The notes under the pieces: model-generated | Databases searched by the model: none | Seen by the model: the letters and a program-made list of their open reading frames with translations, nothing else | Told to the model about the DNA's origin: nothing | Translations under genes and position numbers: made by a program | Source of the DNA: Lachnospiraceae bacterium | GTDB taxonomy: Bacteria; Bacillota; Clostridia; Lachnospirales; Lachnospiraceae | Length of the DNA: 64,000 bases | Assembly: GCA_017536965.1 (NCBI GenBank) | Contig: JAFWCK010000031.1 | Span: forward strand, 1-64,000 | Direction: 5' to 3' | Shown: positions 17,449-24,918 of the stretch, one piece after another | Layout: every line of letters starts with the position of its first letter | How positions within the stretch are numbered: position 1 is the stretch's first letter

Positions 17449-18292
17449 AATGCACGGACGCAAAAGCCTTAAGGTGATCATTGGGCTTTTTGCCGTTGTT
17501 TTTGCAATGCTTCTTTCCCTTTTGTTTGCAGGGACAGTGATGGCTTATGACTATACGGATCCGGATACGGGCAACCGCATTATTATTGATGATGGAGCCG
17601 GTGTATTGACGGATGCGGAGATCCGGATGCTGGCAGAGGACATGAAGCCGGCGCTGGAGTTTGGAAATATCATGTTTGTCACCGCAGATGAGGCGCATTC
17701 CTCGGGCATCAATTATTATGCGGCGAGCATTTATCATTCCTATTTTGCTAATCATGTGAGCGGCACCATGGTCATCATCGATTTTTACGACCGGGATTTC
17801 TATATTTTCTCGGACGGGAAAAACTATGATGTGCTGACTACGGCAAAGGCCAATGTCATCACGGATAACAACTATAAGAGTCTATCCAATGCGGAGTATT
17901 ACGAAGGCGCACGGAATACGTTTGCGCAGATCATTGCGGTTCTGGGCGGCGGGCGGATCGCTGAGCCGATGAAGCATATCAGCAACGCGATTTTAGCGAT
18001 CCTTCTGGGCATGCTGATCTGCGCGATCATTATCGGTGCAACGATGGGCGTGAAAAAGGCACCTCCGATCGATCTGGTCAAGATGGCAGCGGTGAATCTG
18101 TTCAATGTGAAAGCCGTTACGAAAAAGACGACAACAACTAAGACGCGTGTTTCTTCCAGCAGCGGCGGAGGAGGGTTCTTCTCTGGCGGCGGCAGCAGCA
18201 GTGGCGGCGGCTTCTCCGGAGGCGGAGGAGGCGGTTTCTCCGGTGGCGGAGGCGGTGGTTTCTCCGGCGGTGGCGGAGGCCATAAGTTTTAA
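17438..18292 (+). CDS. TPM-domain membrane protein with Gly/Ser-rich tail (YgcG-like)
   Basis: A signal or first membrane segment (VIIGLFAVVFAMLLSLLFAG) is followed by a TPM domain of about 130 residues (IIIDDGAGVLTDAEIRMLAE, GTMVIIDFYDRDFYIFSDG). A second membrane segment (AILAILLGMLICAIIIGATM) leads to a basic/Thr-rich stretch and a tail of SGGGGFFSGGG-type repeats ending GGHKF. TPM proteins have been linked to photosystem repair and weak phosphatase activity; in Firmicutes the role is unknown. The start overlaps the zinc-ribbon gene, indicating a two-gene operon at the membrane. Confidence 0.85.
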   Translation: MSIKMHGRKSLKVIIGLFAVVFAMLLSLLFAGTVMAYDYTDPDTGNRIIIDDGAGVLTDAEIRMLAEDMKPALEFGNIMFVTADEAHSSGINYYAASIYHSYFANHVSGTMVIIDFYDRDFYIFSDGKNYDVLTTAKANVITDNNYKSLSNAEYYEGARNTFAQIIAVLGGGRIAEPMKHISNAILAILLGMLICAIIIGATMGVKKAPPIDLVKMAAVNLFNVKAVTKKTTTTKTRVSSSSGGGGFFSGGGSSSGGGFSGGGGGGFSGGGGGGFSGGGGGHKF

Positions 18293-18561
18293 AACAGTGA
18301 AAAGAGCCTGTCGCTAGAAGAATGTGCCATCTTATCAGACATTCTCTGCACAAAATCAAGGTTATGTATAGGTATCAACATAACTGCCAATTCTGGTAAA
18401 AACACATATTTTTAAAAAATCCTTTATTTTAAGGCTTTTTTGAAAATACATATTGTTTCTTAAGTTGCCTGATATCGAAAAAAAACTGCCTAACTTATAC
18501 ACAACCCCCTTTTTTGTAAAAAATGGGAAAAATGACATATACACAACTCTTGTTTTGTCCC
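18293..18561. other. Gene-free interval between convergent genes
   Basis: This AT-rich stretch holds no convincing gene. A weak hairpin with flanking A and T runs (18414-18441, CCTT/AAGG core) may end the TPM transcript. Two sequences close to a DnaA box (TTATACACA at 18495 and ATATACACA at 18537) occur but have no replication genes near them. Confidence 0.5.
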
Positions 18562-18600
18562 GAAAAGAAAAGGGCTGCCACTTGAAAAAGTGTCAGCCCT
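18562..18600 (-). terminator. Intrinsic terminator of the sigma factor/DUF4349 operon
   Basis: The arms 18571-18585 and 18586-18600 region pair (AGGGCTG with CAGCCCT and CACTT with AAGTG), and on the minus strand the stem is followed by TTTCTTTTCG. It lies just beyond the stop at 18624. Confidence 0.8.
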
Positions 18601-18623
18601 GGTGTTTTAATCATTACCTATTT

Positions 18624-19838
18624 TTATTTTTGTCTTCTGTGTTTCCGTCTGCCTCTGACGATCAGAAGGATGACAACGACGATCACAGCGGCTAAGATCA
18701 GAAGCCAGATCCAGTTGCCTGCCAGGAAGATGAGCAGGCCTTCCAGGAAATTGCCGAATCCGGCCAGACCTTCCTTAAATGCTTTGGTGATGTGCTGGCC
18801 AAAGGTCAGCGGGGCATTTTCTTCATTGACTCTGTAGACTTCCCTAAGGTCGATGGACACGGTGGAGTAGGAGATCTGGGAGTCATAGTGATTGAGCGTG
18901 CCGGTCAGGCTGTCGATCTGATACTGCGTGCTGCTGATCTCGTTTTCCAGGGTGATGATGTCCTGCATATCGGATGCTGCAGCTAAGAGTTCGCGCAGTC
19001 TTGCCAGCTTGGCTTTAGCTGTCTCTAAGCGTGTTTCAACGTCAAAGTATCTTTCCGAGACATCCTCTGCATATTTCTGGAGGCTGGTGACGGTGCAGAT
19101 GCCCTGCGCTCCTTCCAGAAAGGAATCCAGCTGATCGGCCGGGACGCGGACGACGTAGCTTGCAGAGCGGTAATAAGTGGAAGCGCTGCTGACACCTGCC
19201 ATTTCAAAGTAGGCATTGTTCTTTTTAGCCAGCTCCTCGATCTGTCTGACCGACTCATCAAACTGCGTGGTTTCCATGTTGATATATGCAGTGTAGATGA
19301 TCTTGAGTCCGTTTTCTGCCGGATTCAGGACAGCGCCATCATCCGTTATGACATTTCCGGTCATGCCGCTGTCTTTTCCGCCGGCCGGCTGTTCATTTGG
19401 AATGAAACTGACTTCTTCATCCATTGCATATTCATATTCGCCGGCAGCCTCTGCTTCATAGGCCATCCCGTCTTTGCTGTCATAGGCGCCGTTATAGGAA
19501 GGCGTTGTACCACTGTAGGAAGGCATGCCGCTTGTTTCATAATCGCGGTAGGAATCGGCTCTTTTATAAGAAGCTCCGTCCAGGGCGGCCCATGCAGCCA
19601 GTCCACCGCCGATCACCAGGATTGCGCAGGCGGCGATGGCGATGGCGCGCCACACCTTCAGATGCGTACGCAGTTTTTTAGGCGTTTGTGCTGCTTTGGC
19701 AGGAGCGGCCTGCGCAGTAAGAACATCGTTCGTGGAGATTTCTTCCTGCGGCTGCAGCAGCTCATCAGGAGCCAGTGCTTCATTTATGTATTTGTCGTTT
19801 ACGTTGCTTAACGCTTCCGAAAACTGTTTGGTATTCAT
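18624..19838 (-). CDS. DUF4349 membrane protein, likely partner (anti-sigma) of the adjacent sigma factor
   Basis: The 404-residue protein has a cytoplasmic N-terminus of about 65 residues, a membrane segment (AIAIACAILVIGGGLAAWAA), a Tyr/Ser/Gly-rich extracytoplasmic linker, and the DUF4349 domain with a coiled coil (VETRLETAKAKLARLRELLA, ITLENEISSTQYQIDSL). A second membrane segment lies near the C-terminus, followed by RGRRKHRRQK. Its start codon overlaps the stop of the sigma factor gene by four bases. That coupling and the topology fit a membrane-held regulator of the sigma factor, which is an inference. Confidence 0.85.
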   Translation of the reverse strand: MNTKQFSEALSNVNDKYINEALAPDELLQPQEEISTNDVLTAQAAPAKAAQTPKKLRTHLKVWRAIAIAACAILVIGGGLAAWAALDGASYKRADSYRDYETSGMPSYSGTTPSYNGAYDSKDGMAYEAEAAGEYEYAMDEEVSFIPNEQPAGGKDSGMTGNVITDDGAVLNPAENGLKIIYTAYINMETTQFDESVRQIEELAKKNNAYFEMAGVSSASTYYRSASYVVRVPADQLDSFLEGAQGICTVTSLQKYAEDVSERYFDVETRLETAKAKLARLRELLAAASDMQDIITLENEISSTQYQIDSLTGTLNHYDSQISYSTVSIDLREVYRVNEENAPLTFGQHITKAFKEGLAGFGNFLEGLLIFLAGNWIWLLILAAVIVVVILLIVRGRRKHRRQK

Positions 19839-20392
19839 ACGATATAATCCCTCTCTTTCAGATAATTCCTCAGTTTGCTGCGAAGGCGGGTAAGACGGAC
19901 GGAGACATTTTTCTCAGAAAGGCCTGTCTGCAGAGCGATGTCTGCATAGGCATCAGAAAAATAGTACCGCCGCATGAAAATGACCCGGTCCCTCTCACTT
20001 AAGGTGTCGAGGAACTGCTCAATCGTCTTTGTAAGTTCTGCAGATTCTACTTCGCCTTCTACATCTTTTGCAGAAGCGATGCATTCTTCCAGCTCTTCCA
20101 GTGCAGTATCGTATATACTGTTGCGCTTTGAGGCTGTGTTATATTGGTAGCGCTTGAGTGAAAGATTGCGGGCGATCCGGCAGACATACGCCGACAAAGA
20201 GTCGGGATGGTTTGGGGGGATACTGTTCCAGACGCCCAGGTATGTGTCATTGACGCATTCCTCGGCATCGGACGCATTGTTCAGAATATTACGGGCAATC
20301 TTCTCACAGAGTTTTCCGTACTTTGCGGATAACTCCGAGATGGCCTGTTCTGATCGTTTGAAAAATAAATCAATGATTTTATTGTCTTCCAT
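19835..20392 (-). CDS. Extracytoplasmic function (ECF) type sigma-70 factor
   Basis: The 185-residue protein has sigma region 2 (ELSAKYGKLCEKIARNILNN, then ASDAEECVNDTYLGVWNSIP) and region 4 with helix-turn-helix (FSDAYADIALQTGLSEKNVS, VRLTRLRSKLRNYLKE). It is translationally coupled to the DUF4349 membrane protein. Such pairs usually control an envelope stress regulon and their own operon. Confidence 0.9.
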   Translation of the reverse strand: MEDNKIIDLFFKRSEQAISELSAKYGKLCEKIARNILNNASDAEECVNDTYLGVWNSIPPNHPDSLSAYVCRIARNLSLKRYQYNTASKRNSIYDTALEELEECIASAKDVEGEVESAELTKTIEQFLDTLSERDRVIFMRRYYFSDAYADIALQTGLSEKNVSVRLTRLRSKLRNYLKERDYIV

Positions 20393-20546
20393 GCTTTTCC
20401 TTTCCGCCTCAATTATATACTACGAATCGAGACGGAAATACTACATCGATATGAAAAAAATTTGAAAAATAAATTTTACGGTGCATGTAATATAGTCTAT
20501 AATTATGAAAAATGTATTAACTGTGGTTTTAAAAAGGAGAGGGGTT

Positions 20547-21014
20547 ATGGCAAATAAAGTTGGAAAGCTGATCAAGAAAGCACGGACCGATGCCGGGCTG
20601 ACACAGGAAGAGCTGGCCAGAAAGGTAAAGGGTGTTTCTGCTTCTGATATCAGCAAGGCAGAGCGCGGAGAAATAAGACTTACCAATGAGGTTTTGAAGA
20701 AGATTGCTAAGGTGACAGGCGTGACGCAGAAGTCCCTGACGGATGCGGCGGCCAGCAGCACCTACAGCAAGCAGGGAAAAACCAGCACTACAAAGCCAAA
20801 ACAATCATCCAGCACGAAGCCGAAACAGAGCAGTTCTACGGCATCCAAGAGTTCCATACAGGTAACGGCAACGGAGAAAAAGCTTGTGCAGCTTTACAGG
20901 AAAGCGGATGCAGACAGCAAGAAGAAAGCTATGGCAGCGCTGAAAGGTACGGAAATCAGTGACGTTGTGGAATCATTTATCGGAAACGCCATTGACAGCT
21001 TGTTTAAAAAGTAA
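20547..21014 (+). CDS. XRE-family helix-turn-helix protein with Ser/Lys/Thr-rich linker
   Basis: Residues 4-60 are an XRE DNA-binding domain (LIKKARTDAGLTQEELARKV, GVSASDISKAERGEIRLTNE). A low-complexity linker of about 30 residues (KPKQSSSTKPKQSSS) joins it to a helical C-terminal domain ending in ESFIGNAIDSLFKK. ATG 20547 has the strong site AAGGAGAGG; the 14 codons upstream are probably untranslated. The gene is divergent from the sigma factor operon. Targets are unknown. Confidence 0.82.
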   Translation: MANKVGKLIKKARTDAGLTQEELARKVKGVSASDISKAERGEIRLTNEVLKKIAKVTGVTQKSLTDAAASSTYSKQGKTSTTKPKQSSSTKPKQSSSTASKSSIQVTATEKKLVQLYRKADADSKKKAMAALKGTEISDVVESFIGNAIDSLFKK

Positions 21015-21021
21015 AAACACT

Positions 21022-21047
21022 TTAACAATTGTCCAGATAATTGTTAA
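21022..21047. promoter_or_regulatory. Inverted repeat upstream of the small Cys-containing gene
   Basis: TTAACAATT (21022-21030) and AATTGTTAA (21039-21047) are a perfect 9-bp inverted repeat with an 8-base spacer, ending 27 bases before the start codon at 21074. It could be a binding site or an RNA hairpin; no T-run follows, so it is not an ordinary terminator. Confidence 0.45.
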
Positions 21048-21073
21048 GAAACAGATAACAGGAGATTAAAGAT

Positions 21074-21400
21074 ATGACAAAAGTGAAAGTAGAGCCGGGT
21101 CCATGCGGCTTTAAGACGATTGTGACCGCAGAGGCAGATGAAGACGAGCCAACTGAAATCAAGGTCAAAGTAGCCTGCGGATGTGAAGCAGTACAGAATA
21201 TGATGAAAGAGCTGGGCGATACGCTGGATGCGTATGAAGTGTGTCTGCAGAAACCGGGACGCGGACCGCTGTTTGACTATGCAGCAGAACATTTTCCGGT
21301 ACACGTGGTCTGTCCGGTCATCACCGGTATCACCAAATGTGTGGAAGCAGAAGCGCAGTTGGCACTGAAACATGATGTCACGATCGAATTTGTAGACTGA
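21074..21400 (+). CDS. Small conserved cysteine-containing protein of unknown function
   Basis: The 108-residue soluble protein has five cysteines (PGPCGFKT, VACGCEAVQ, YEVCLQK, HVVCPVITGITKC). The opening PGPCGF motif and the spacing suggest a metal- or cluster-binding protein found in anaerobes, but I cannot name the family with certainty. The ribosome binding site is CAGGAG. Confidence 0.7.
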   Translation: MTKVKVEPGPCGFKTIVTAEADEDEPTEIKVKVACGCEAVQNMMKELGDTLDAYEVCLQKPGRGPLFDYAAEHFPVHVVCPVITGITKCVEAEAQLALKHDVTIEFVD

Positions 21401-21429
21401 CTTTTAAGACTGACCGATAGAAAGCTGAC

Positions 21430-22449
21430 ATGAGAAAAAAAAAGAACTACAGAAAAACCTTGGTACGAGGTTTGAGTCTCCTTTTAGGCTGCATTCTTAT
21501 AGGAGGTGTTTTCATGATGTCCGGATGCGAGAAGAATCCAAGTGAGGATCCGGTTTCCGGAGGCGTTATCGATCACTCTGACCCGAGTGCCCCAAAAGAG
21601 ATCAAATCAAAAGAACTGGTTTCTATGGAAACTGGCTTCTACCGTTATGAAACAGATCCGGCAGAAGGAGGCTATCGGTACAGTTTTTCCCTAAAACCAA
21701 TCGATGGGAAACTGACACTGACCGAAGATAAACGCTACCAGATCGGCTGCGAAGTGGAAGAAGCGGTGCTGGATAAAGTGGAAGAGATCATTGAACAATA
21801 TGATCTGGTCCAGTGGAATGGAAAAAACAGATATACCTCCGGTCTGCCGGAAGAGTATTCCCCATACTATTTTTCAGCAGAGTATGCATCCGGAGAGAGG
21901 CTTTATTTCTATCTGGACGGGGATCCGGAGGCAGAGTGGAGCGGTGCGCTCCTGAAATTCTTCCGGGAAGTGTTTGCTGTGAACGGGCACCCACAGGTGC
22001 TTCCGCCGGAGGAATCCTATGTGTTTACCCGTTTCGATTTTGCTTATAATGAAGGGGAAACGTTCTACAGCTATGGCAATATCCTGATGCCGGGAAGGGA
22101 TACGGATTATATTACCTGCCTGCACAAGTATGTCTGGTCTTTGGATGAGTCTGAGGAAGAAGACCTGACGATCATTGTCCCGGATGGCTATTTTGCAAAG
22201 GTCAAGGAACTGGTGGAAGAGTGCAATCTCTATGAACTGACCAACTGGTCCATTATGCCGCCGACATTCCATCCTGGTGATGCTGATTATTACGGATTCA
22301 CGCTGGAGACAGCGGATGGAAGACAGTTCAGCAGGTGGTATACGGGAGATGAGATCCCGCCGGAGATGAATGCGGTCAAGGAAAAGGTTGTTGCTTTTCT
22401 GGATCCGGTCTTTGAAGAAGGCGAGGAGTATTCCGCTGATCTGGAATAG
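21430..22449 (+). CDS. Lipoprotein of unknown function
   Basis: A basic N-terminus (MRKKKNYRKT) and hydrophobic stretch end in the lipobox FMMSGC (Cys33). The mature 305 residues are acidic, with aromatic-rich blocks such as FDFAYNEGETFYSYGNILMP, and show no recognised enzyme motif. It is 29 bases downstream of the small cysteine protein and ends before a terminator at 22513, so the two probably share a transcript. Confidence 0.78.
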   Translation: MRKKKNYRKTLVRGLSLLLGCILIGGVFMMSGCEKNPSEDPVSGGVIDHSDPSAPKEIKSKELVSMETGFYRYETDPAEGGYRYSFSLKPIDGKLTLTEDKRYQIGCEVEEAVLDKVEEIIEQYDLVQWNGKNRYTSGLPEEYSPYYFSAEYASGERLYFYLDGDPEAEWSGALLKFFREVFAVNGHPQVLPPEESYVFTRFDFAYNEGETFYSYGNILMPGRDTDYITCLHKYVWSLDESEEEDLTIIVPDGYFAKVKELVEECNLYELTNWSIMPPTFHPGDADYYGFTLETADGRQFSRWYTGDEIPPEMNAVKEKVVAFLDPVFEEGEEYSADLE

Positions 22450-22512
22450 CTGATTTATAACGAAATCTGTGTAACTGAATACCGCATATTGTTTTAAAAA
22501 TAATACAATAAA

Positions 22513-22549
22513 TAGGCAACAAATTATATATTTTTGTTGCCTGTTTTAA
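22513..22549 (+). terminator. Intrinsic terminator of the lipoprotein gene
   Basis: AGGCAACAAA (22514-22523) pairs with TTTGTTGCCT (22533-22542), followed by GTTTTAAT. Confidence 0.75.
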
Positions 22550-22579
22550 TATAATTGAAACTGGATTTTTACAACATGT

Positions 22580-22616
22580 AATACATTTTTTACATTAAAT
22601 GTATTGCCTGTATTAT
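22580..22616 (+). promoter_or_regulatory. Promoter and candidate operator of the transhydrogenase-like operon
   Basis: A -35-like TTTACA (22589-22594) is 16 bases from TATTAT (22611-22616). A 13-bp palindrome TACATTAAATGTA (22591-22603) overlaps the -35 box, and longer arms AATACATTT/AAATGTATT flank it at 22580-22605. A dyad over the -35 box is a typical repressor position. The regulator is not identified; the sequence is not a match to the Rex consensus as I know it. Confidence 0.5.
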
Positions 22617-22669
22617 TAATGTAATATTTTTATAAACAAGAAAGAAACAAGAAAGAAAGGAAAGACCCT

Positions 22670-23161
22670 ATGTGTGATTGCAAGGACGAAAAAGGAAAAG
22701 CACTGGATGCAGTGCTGGATGAATACGGCAGAGACGCCGGAAGCCTTATCGGCATCCTGCAGAAAACGCAGGATATTTACGGTTATCTGCCATCTGATGT
22801 GATCTATTATGTAGCGGCCCAGACAGGCACGACTCCGGCGAAGGTGATGGGTGTTGCAACCTTCTATACGCAGTTCCGTCTGGAGCCTGTCGGAAAGTAT
22901 CTGATCATGCTGTGCAAGGGTACGGCCTGCCATGTCAACGGATCAGATCGTATTGAAGCGGCAATCACCAATGAATTGGGGATCCAGAATGGTGAGACCA
23001 CAAAGGATGGTCTCTTCACGCTGAAAAACGTGGCATGCCTGGGATGCTGCTCCCTTTCTCCGGTCATGATGATCAATGAAGAAACTTTTGGCTCTCTGAC
23101 GCCGGATAAGGCGGTTGAGATCCTGAATGAATTCAAAAAAAGGAAGGAGGAGATCGCATGA
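22670..23161 (+). CDS. NuoE-like [2Fe-2S] subunit of an electron-bifurcating-type complex
   Basis: The 163-residue protein is a thioredoxin-fold [2Fe-2S] ferredoxin. Its ligands are CKGTAC and CLGCC (CxxxxC and CxxxC), after the helical domain with LIGILQKTQDIYGYLPSDVI. It is the first gene of a three-gene operon and overlaps the next by four bases. Homologues feed electrons to or from NuoF-like flavoproteins in complex I, bifurcating hydrogenases (HydC), and Stn transhydrogenases. Confidence 0.92.
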   Translation: MCDCKDEKGKALDAVLDEYGRDAGSLIGILQKTQDIYGYLPSDVIYYVAAQTGTTPAKVMGVATFYTQFRLEPVGKYLIMLCKGTACHVNGSDRIEAAITNELGIQNGETTKDGLFTLKNVACLGCCSLSPVMMINEETFGSLTPDKAVEILNEFKKRKEEIA

Positions 23162-24909
23162 GAGTCGTAGTAGGACAGGGCAGCTGCGGTATTGCAGCCG
23201 GCGCAGGAAAAGTGTATAACGCACTGGCATCTCTACGGGCAAATCCTTCTGATTTTTCGCTGGAAACCACCGGATGCATTGGCATGTGCTTCCTGGAGCC
23301 GATCGTCGATCTTTACGAAGGTGAGGATTTAAAGGCAAGACTGGTCCATGTGGCAGAAGGCGACGCAGAAAAAATCGTTAACGCAGTTCTGCAGAACAAT
23401 CTGGATGAGCTGAAGCCAATGATGATCAGCGATGATGATGCATCGTTCCTTTCCCAGCAGACAAGGATCGCACTCCGCAACTGCGGCATCATCGATCCGA
23501 CCGATATCAACAGCTATAAAGCAAAAGATGGATATATGGCACTGGAGAAAGTGCTTAAGACCATGACCCCGGAAGAGGTCATCGAAGAGATCAAGGTTTC
23601 CGGACTGGCCGGACGCGGCGGTGCCGGATTCCCGACCTGGTTCAAATGGAACGCAGCCCGCGGCAGCGAGGGCGATGAAAAGTATCTGATCTGTAACGCG
23701 GACGAAGGCGACCCGGGTGCCTTTATGGACCGTGCCGTCATCGAAAGCGATCCGCATAATCTGATCGAAGGTATGCTGATCGCGGCTTACGCCATCGGCG
23801 CCAGCGAAGCGATCGTTTACGTCAGAGCAGAGTATCCGCTGGCAATCATCCGTCTGGAAAATGCCATTGCACAGGCAAAGGCAGAAGGCATTATCGGCGA
23901 TGACATCATGGGCAGCGGTTTTTCCTGCAAGTTCCGTTATATGGCAGGTGCCGGCGCATTTGTATGCGGCGAGGAAACGGCCCTGATCGAATCTCTGGAA
24001 GGCAAGCGCGGTATGCCGCGTCTGAAACCTCCGTTCCCGGCAGCAGCTGGCTATAAGATGAAACCATCCAATATTAATAACGTGGAAACGTTTGCTAACG
24101 TGGCATGGATCATCAACAACGGCGGCGAAGCGTTTGCAGCTATGGGTACAGAAGGCAGCAAAGGAACCAAGGTCTTTGCACTGACCGGCAAGGTTAAACG
24201 CGGCGGTCTGGTGGAGATCCCAATGGGTGCAACGCTGCGTCATGTCATTTTTGATATCGGCGGAGGCATCCGTGAAGATAAGAAAATCAAAGCTGTACAG
24301 ATGGGCGGCCCGTCCGGCGGATGTATTCCGGAGAGGCTCCTGGATACGGTGATCGATTATAAAGCTCTTTCCGCAACCGGCGCGATCATGGGATCGGGCG
24401 GTATGGTCGTAATGGATGAGAGCACCTGTATGGTCGGCATGGCCAAATTCTTCCTGGATTTCACATCCAAGGAATCTTGCGGAAAATGTGTGCACTGCCG
24501 CATCGGCACCAGAAGAATGCTGGAGATCCTGACTCGTATTGTTGAGGGGAATGGAAAAGACGGCGACATCGAACTTCTGGAAGAACTCTGCAACGCGATC
24601 AAAGACGGCGCACTCTGCGGTCTGGGGCAGACAGCTCCGAACCCGGTGCTCACAACTATCCGGTATTTCCGCGATGAGTATGAAGCTCATATCAACGACA
24701 AGAAATGTCCGGCTGGCGAATGTATGGATCTGCTGCATTACCGCATCGATCCTGAGAAATGTAAGGGATGTACGATGTGTGCACGGAACTGCCCGGTCAA
24801 AGCCATCAGCGGCGAGACCAAGAAGCCGCATGTGATCGATGAGTCCAAGTGCATCAAGTGCGGACACTGCATGACGCTTTGTAAATTTGATGCGATCAGC
24901 GTAGAGTAG
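23158..24909 (+). CDS. NuoF-like FMN/NAD(H)-binding subunit with extra ferredoxin domains
   Basis: The 583-residue protein has an N-terminal thioredoxin-like ferredoxin domain (GQGSCGIAAGAG, CIGMC), the NADH and FMN domain (GLAGRGGAGFPTWFKW, CNADEGDPGAFMDR), the N3 [4Fe-4S] motif (ESCGKCVHCRIGTRRML) and a C-terminal two-cluster ferredoxin (CKGCTMCARNCPVKAI, CIKCGHCMTLCKFDAI). This layout is that of HydB/HndC and of the NuoF-like Stn subunit. No [FeFe]-hydrogenase gene is adjacent. It probably reacts with NADH and passes electrons to ferredoxin and the third subunit. Confidence 0.93.
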   Translation: MRVVVGQGSCGIAAGAGKVYNALASLRANPSDFSLETTGCIGMCFLEPIVDLYEGEDLKARLVHVAEGDAEKIVNAVLQNNLDELKPMMISDDDASFLSQQTRIALRNCGIIDPTDINSYKAKDGYMALEKVLKTMTPEEVIEEIKVSGLAGRGGAGFPTWFKWNAARGSEGDEKYLICNADEGDPGAFMDRAVIESDPHNLIEGMLIAAYAIGASEAIVYVRAEYPLAIIRLENAIAQAKAEGIIGDDIMGSGFSCKFRYMAGAGAFVCGEETALIESLEGKRGMPRLKPPFPAAAGYKMKPSNINNVETFANVAWIINNGGEAFAAMGTEGSKGTKVFALTGKVKRGGLVEIPMGATLRHVIFDIGGGIREDKKIKAVQMGGPSGGCIPERLLDTVIDYKALSATGAIMGSGGMVVMDESTCMVGMAKFFLDFTSKESCGKCVHCRIGTRRMLEILTRIVEGNGKDGDIELLEELCNAIKDGALCGLGQTAPNPVLTTIRYFRDEYEAHINDKKCPAGECMDLLHYRIDPEKCKGCTMCARNCPVKAISGETKKPHVIDESKCIKCGHCMTLCKFDAISVE

Positions 24910-24918
24910 GAGGCCGTT

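Noticed and set aside
18495..18545. DnaA-box-like sequences suggesting a replication origin
   Set aside because: Only two imperfect matches occur in an AT-rich gap, with no dnaA, dnaN or other origin genes nearby.
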